A DNA stretch of 64,000 nt from Polytrichum commune (Eukaryota > Streptophyta > Polytrichopsida > Polytrichales > Polytrichaceae). A program made the translations under genes and the position numbers. The notes under the pieces were generated by a model that searched no databases, had not been told where the DNA came from, and saw only the letters and a program-made list of their open reading frames with translations. Positions 58,476 to 64,000 of this stretch are shown here, one piece after another. Positions within the stretch are counted from its first letter, which is position 1. The number at the start of each line of letters is the position of its first letter. The stretch spans positions 73,857,554-73,921,553 of the forward strand of contig OX485803.1 of NCBI GenBank assembly GCA_950295325.1, written 5' to 3'.

Positions 58476-61358
58476 AGCGTGGTCAATTGGAAGAAAGATT
58501 TGAGACTGCTTAGTGCTCCATTCTGAAAAAGGGAAGAAATTCTATCTCTAATTGAGCTGTCCTAGAGGTGCTTCATTTTCAACTACATTGTAAGAGCAGC
58601 AGTGGCATAATCTGTTGTCTCAAGGGAATGGGATCCAATGGATGCGTGAAATTGGTGCAAATAAGCAGAAATTGTGTGCCAGTGTCAAGGGGTGCATTTT
58701 GCTAGGGGTTCAATTTGCGAAGATGGATGTGATGCTAACCTACGCAACATGGTCGAACGCTTCTCGAATCCTAGCCAAATTTGAATCAAGGCAACGAAAG
58801 AAGAGCTTCACAAGCAGGGAATAGAGTAGAGAAACCTTCACTGTAGCTTCATAAATCAAGATGCTGCTACTTACCGGAGGAGGAGGAGGAGAATTAAGGG
58901 AGCAACGCAAGAAGGGGTTAACAAGATTGGCAACGAGACCATCGATTCTCACCAGGAAATTGGAACTCCTATGCCAAAGTGGTCATCAAGACAATGGGGT
59001 AGGAGGAAAAAAGAGAAGATCTCGAGAAACGAACAAGATTAGCAAATGACCAGGTATGATGAGATGCAAGTGAAGGAGGTGAAGCTAAGGCGAAGGTAGG
59101 GAGAAGATGAGAAATGATCCTGTGTGGAAATTTGTAAGCTGGACTTCAAAATTCGAGAAAGAAAGTGAAAATCCTCGGGCCATAAGTTGATTTAGCACCC
59201 AAGAATAAGCAGATGTGTGAAGCATGCAGCACAAAGGCGGGGGAATGGGGTGAGAGGCGCAGGATGGCCACAAGAATCTCTGCAGCTTGGAGATTCTCTT
59301 TCACACAGCAAGAGAGAGAAAGAGGAGAGAAGAGAGAATATGGCATTTGCATGGAGGAGGCTGTCTTTTCAAATTCTATCCTTTCCAAAAGTATCTACAT
59401 GTATACCCCAAACCAACATGGCTAGGGGTTCATGGTGCTATGTAAACTCATCCATTGCGAAGGTGAAAATGCAATGAGTTATATTATAAAATGCAAGCGA
59501 CTAATTTTTTAGACGATTTGACTTCGAAAATAAAGTCAAAGACTTCAATTTAGTCTAGCAATGTTGAATTGGAAAGACTCGATTAATGGAGCCCCTTCAT
59601 TCGTGATGGATGAGTTTACATAGAGTCTAATACCACAAATCTCAAGGCAACCAACATTGAACTTAATACCAACTCTATGGGTTACAATTGTCATACATTT
59701 GGGGTATCAAATGTATGATAGATGTTTTAGGTTATGCTTCCCTTAAAGTCCCTTTTGGGCCCCCACAACGTAACCCATTAGAAGGAAATCTTATTATAAA
59801 TTATATGGGCTTCAAAGCTCTTGGTTTCATTGGCCATAACTTTGTCCTTGAGTGTATGTGTCCGTCTGAGTGGTTAAACTTGTGTCTTCCACAAGTGCTT
59901 TTAGAATGTTGCTAGCCCAAGTTTCAACTTCTTGATCTATGTGGAAGTCTTGTAACTTATGTGAAAGGCCATACATGAGTGAAGTGAACGCAATGAAGCT
60001 TTGAATGTGGTTCAAGTAATCTTGGACATTAGGTTAGTCTTCTTCGATGCAACAATATTAGTGCCTTACCCATGTGTTCCACATACAATTATATGAGTTA
60101 GATCACACTAACTCAACTATGTAATCTTACTTAGTTTTCCATTCTTTCATTATGGTTCTAATCTCTAGGATAAACCATGTAGCAACCATAATGGTTCCAG
60201 GTCGATTCAAATGCCACCATGCCACAAAGACCATGTTTAATGTCAAACATAAATGCCAATGATGCGCGGGTAATTCTATTGGGTGGGTGATGAAGAATGA
60301 GGTTTTGGTGGGTTGCAAGTATTGGGTAAAGATATTTATCTACAAAAACATAATTCCTTTAGTGAAGGGTAACAAATTGATAACCACGATGAACAAACAC
60401 ACTTCATAATCAAGCAGGTGCAAGCACGGTAAAGTGGACAACTCCTGATCCCTGCCTAGTGTTAAGTGAAAGTGATTCAATTTTATGTACTAACTTTGAA
60501 TTTTGTGAAGAAATAAACCATAGATATTTTAAAAACATCTTGATCTACAAAGCCAAGCAATTTATGATGACAAAAAGAATTCCAAGAAAAGTCTACCTAT
60601 TTTAGAAGACAATGCAAGTGGCGTGCAAGTAGGTGATATTGAATAAGTGACTGTCTAAAATTTGTTTAAAATATGATAAAATTACATTAAATTGATGGTT
60701 TTACAAAGTTTTGTGGTGATGCCCTCAAGTAGATAATGAATTCAAGGATTATAAAAAAAATTCTAACTTCAAAATAGTTAAGGTCATGAAATCTACATCC
60801 AAAACTAGACTCAACCATTTGTTTTTGAGCATCACTTTTGATGCTAAGTATTGAAGATCTCAACTTGATATTCTACATTTGAGTATTTAACACAACAATA
60901 GAGGTCATCATAAAAAATATTCCAATTTAAATAACTCTTTGCTACTACTTTTAAGCCTTTGACCAAAAAAATTATGGTTTTAGTATACCAGAGCACTTTT
61001 TTGGTCCACTTTACCATGCTTGCATGCACATCCAAATTTTCACACAAACTTTTCACAGATCAGTCTAACATGAAAGTCGTTGTGAAAAATATATTTTTAA
61101 TTTTGTCAAAATGTGGTAGCATTAAGTCTCCATTGAGTTCAGTTGATAGCTAGACCAATTCCATTATTCGTCTCCACGCTTATACCGCAAACTGCCTTCT
61201 CTTCCATAGATAGGTTAGTATAGGACAATATAAACTACCTATATGCTCTTGTCATGCTTATGATGAAACAATTTGTGATTATCTGTTGGTTACTTAACGG
61301 GTGATAATTCCTTTGTTTACCCATGGGATATATAACCATGGTTTTAGGGTGGGTGGGT

Positions 61359-61372
61359 GGGGGGGGGGGGGG
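61359..61372 (+). repeat. Poly-G tract, 14 nt
   Basis: Preceded by GGGTGGGTGG, so the G-rich strand spans about 25 bases. Confidence 0.9.
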
Positions 61373-61921
61373 TGCACACATAATTAAAAATAAAGAAATA
61401 AAGTTTGTGCGTGGCCTCTAAATTAATATCCCTATACAAAGTTTTAGGCCACAAAAAGGATAATATGTTTACATGCTTATAGGTAAGGAGCCTCAAGTAT
61501 TTATAAAAGTTGGAAAAACGGTAATAATGAAATGCCTAATACACATACACCCCAAAATCATGATGTGGAAAATAAGGCTAATATACATTTAGTGTTAGGT
61601 AATTTTAATTTCATCGATGAAATCTTTGAACACTATTTCTTCCATTGGATGAAAGCTCATAGAAATTAATAACTTCCATAAAAGTTATAATGACTAATGC
61701 AATGACAATGTCCAAATCAACCATGACATGGTTCATAATATCGTAGGTCCACATTGACCCCTGATCCTTTTGGTACCAACATAACCGTGTTTCCACATGG
61801 GAGGATCAAGCCAATAAATTCATTGCCTCTCTATACTCAACACACCTATTTCATACTTTGCAATGCATTCTTTAGACTCTTTTTAAGTACAAAGTCTTTG
61901 TAGTCAATGGCTTGCCCAAGT

Positions 61922-61975
61922 TTTGTTTGTTTGTTTGTTTGTTGTTGTTGTTGTTGTTTTTTTTTAATTTTTTAT
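61922..61975 (+). repeat. (GTTT)n-(GTT)n microsatellite
   Basis: TTTG units pass into TTG units and end in a T run. Confidence 0.9.
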
Positions 61976-62091
61976 AATAATTTACTTAATCAACTGTTGC
62001 ATTGTCTACAAATGCAAATTGCCCAATGACATCCCAAATTCAACATGTAATCCTTTGCTTTAGTCTTGACAAAACCAAAATTCACAAAAAC

Positions 62092-63110
62092 TTGTGCTTC
62101 AAGTCATGTATCAAAATCTAAATATCATCATACATTTGACCTCTTATATCTTCCAAAAAATAAAATCCCACAAAATTAAAGCACTTGAGCTTCAAATCAT
62201 GCATCAAAATCGCAACATTAGCATACATTTGACATCCTACACCTTCATTAAACCCAACTCCAAAACATTTCATGGGGGCTTCAAGTCGTGCAGTAGAATC
62301 TTAGCATCACCATACATTTGACCTCCTACACTTTCAAAATAAGTAGAAACTAAGCACTTGGGCTTCAAAATATGCATAAAATTCAACATCAACATACATT
62401 TGACCTCCTACACCTTCAAAAAACCAAACCTCATAATTGAAATACTTGAGCTTCAAATCATTTATCCAAAAATTCAACATTTATATTTAACGGAGCTCGA
62501 GGAGGTGGTGCTAGTGGGAGTTTATAGAAGATGGACACATATCCAACTAGCTTTCCATAGTAAAAGGGCCACATGCCAAAAATTCTTCCCCAAATCAAAC
62601 ATGTGACAAAAGAAAGAGAAAACAATTGTGGAAAAGTGGGGAACTACAAGTGCAAAAGGTGTGGATGGTGGGGGAAACTAAGGGGGAGTTGGAGGGCATG
62701 GAGCTAAGATGGCAACATGGCATGGGCAATAGGACAAAGCAAATCAATTGAATTTAAAAACAAAGAAAATTTTATTTTTAAAGTGTTTGATGAGGGCATG
62801 GTGGCGGGTCATGAGGGGCTTATGAGCATGAGCATGAGCATGGCCATACATGCATATGGCGGGTATGCACGGGCATGAGTATATGAGTGCATGGGTGTAT
62901 GGGGTTGAGTTCATCCGGGATATTAATTCATATGCACAAGTGCAATATGCCGGACCAATACATGTCCAAATTAGCTAGAGTACATTTGACCTCCTACACC
63001 TTCAAAAAAACCAAAGCCCACAAAAATAAAACATTCTCATCTATCAAAAAACTCAACATTGACATGCATTTGACCTCCAAAACAAAACCCAAAGAACCAA
63101 ACACACCCAA
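62092..63110 (+). repeat. Diverged 82-93-bp tandem array, interrupted
   Basis: The core TACATTTGACCTCCTACACC recurs near 62131, 62224, 62313, 62395, 62981 and 63065 (slightly altered). Each is preceded by GCTTCAAATCATGCATCAAAA or similar and followed by TTCAAAAAACCAAA. About 500 bp of other sequence (62490-62970) splits the array. Confidence 0.8.
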
Positions 63111-63624
63111 ACAAAAAGTTAAGTGAAGAGAACAAAACCTTCAAGATGGCCACCGAGAGTCCACGACTATCAACAAGAAGAACACAAACATCACGACCAA
63201 GGCCACCGACAGTTGTACTTCTATATACAAAGTTTTAATTTTTTGAAATTATTGTCAATGCTAATTTTTAATTCTAAGTACAAGCCAATTCCCCTCAATT
63301 CACATAGAAAGTGTATAGTTGAACCCTTAAATGCTCAAGCAAACCGAAATGTGTTGCCACCTAATATTCTACTGGGCATTGCGACCCACTAGGTGGCAAT
63401 CTACGTGGATGGAAAGGTATTTACTAGTGTAAGGTGGTGCCCACTATCATGTGGGCCAAAACAACATATACAACCCGCATACTCCAAGCATGTAGGATTA
63501 TTTGTTAGGGTGGAATGGGAAGTGGGGTGCATATATATCCACGGGGAGGGCGTCGATAAGATGTGACCCCTCCCCACCCAACCCATGGATGCCACATGCT
63601 ATTGGGTGGACATGCAGTCCACAT

Positions 63625-63910
63625 ATCGACTGCTCATGAGCAAGTGTCTGCTTTGTTGATTGCGTTTGTTGCGATTGACCATGTAGGCGACTACTCTTTT
63701 GCAATCAATTGGGACAAACAATTGCATTTGTGCAGTAAACCTCCCAAGTCGATTGCTTTTACACAATCGATTTTCAAGACGATTGATTCTACGTAGTCAA
63801 CTTCCAAGATGACTGCTCATTAATAGTTGACACACCTGGACAATTGCTTTGAAGCAGTTGTCATTGAAAACTTGAAGGCGATTGTACGGTGGCAATCAAT
63901 TAGTTTAGAA
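63625..63910. repeat. 30-bp tandem array of small imperfect palindromes
   Basis: Nine units start near 63627, 63658, 63688, 63718, 63749, 63779, 63809, 63839 and 63878. Each is a short inverted repeat of the type CGATTGCTTTTACACAATCG, GACTGCTCATTAATAGTTGA or CAATTGCTTTGAAGCAGTTG. The units differ in sequence but keep symmetry and spacing, so each could form a small hairpin. Confidence 0.75.
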
Positions 63911-64000
63911 ACCTATTGCTTGCCATCGATCGACATTTTATCCCAAGGTAATTTTTTTTGCCCCCCTCCCCTTGACGTGATGTTTTTGGTTCTGGGGTCA

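Larger units (their letters stand above)
58476..62090. other. AT-rich spacer, no gene supported
   Basis: Frames of up to 86 codons occur but look random in composition. A 14-nt G run lies at 61359-61372 and a (GTTT)n/(GTT)n microsatellite at 61922-61960. Confidence 0.5.

Overview
This window is nuclear DNA of a land plant, most likely a non-seed plant (bryophyte, lycophyte or fern grade). Spliced genes have GT-AG introns. There is a CACTA (En/Spm) DNA transposon and tRNA-like retroposons. Telomere-like TTTAGGG runs occur. Two genes point away from flowering plants: a microbial-type terpene synthase, a family known from non-seed plants, and a full-length strumpellin (WASHC5), a subunit of the WASH actin-nucleation complex that the model angiosperms I know of lack. 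I cannot name the species.

Layout. 1-4568: a retroposon with a 14-bp target duplication, then a probable promoter with telo-box motifs and a long 5'UTR intron leading to strumpellin. 4569-8210: strumpellin, one uninterrupted 1213-codon reading frame, plus strand. 9376-24671: a CACTA element of about 15.3 kb bounded by CACTACAACAAAACA termini. It carries a decayed TnpD-type transposase on the plus strand, a Tnp1/Transposase_23-like domain on the minus strand, a SWIM zinc-finger frame and nested repeats. 27340-31545: the terpene synthase locus, an intronless GC-rich coding region whose 5' leader and 3' flank each contain a diverged tandem duplication; the 3' copy holds a 258-bp MITE. 32988-40489: the DNA primase small subunit (PRIM1/POLA3), minus strand. 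I traced 16 exons giving a complete 461-residue protein. 43607-44976: a large foldback element. 46089-46279: a tRNA-derived SINE. 50500-53001: a PPPDE/DeSI-type deubiquitinase-like protein in four exons. 55399-56986: the 3' exons of a gene I do not recognise, minus strand. 56987-64000: mostly repeats, including an 82-93-bp tandem array and a 30-bp array of small palindromes.

The genes do not form a pathway. Primase is a core replication gene, strumpellin acts at endosomes, the DeSI-like protein in protein deconjugation, and the terpene synthase is an accessory specialised-metabolism gene. The plastic parts are the transposon and the duplicated flanks of the terpene synthase and DeSI-like genes. 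Exon borders come from reading splice sites, keeping phase and comparing with remembered family sequences; no alignment or transcript data were available.
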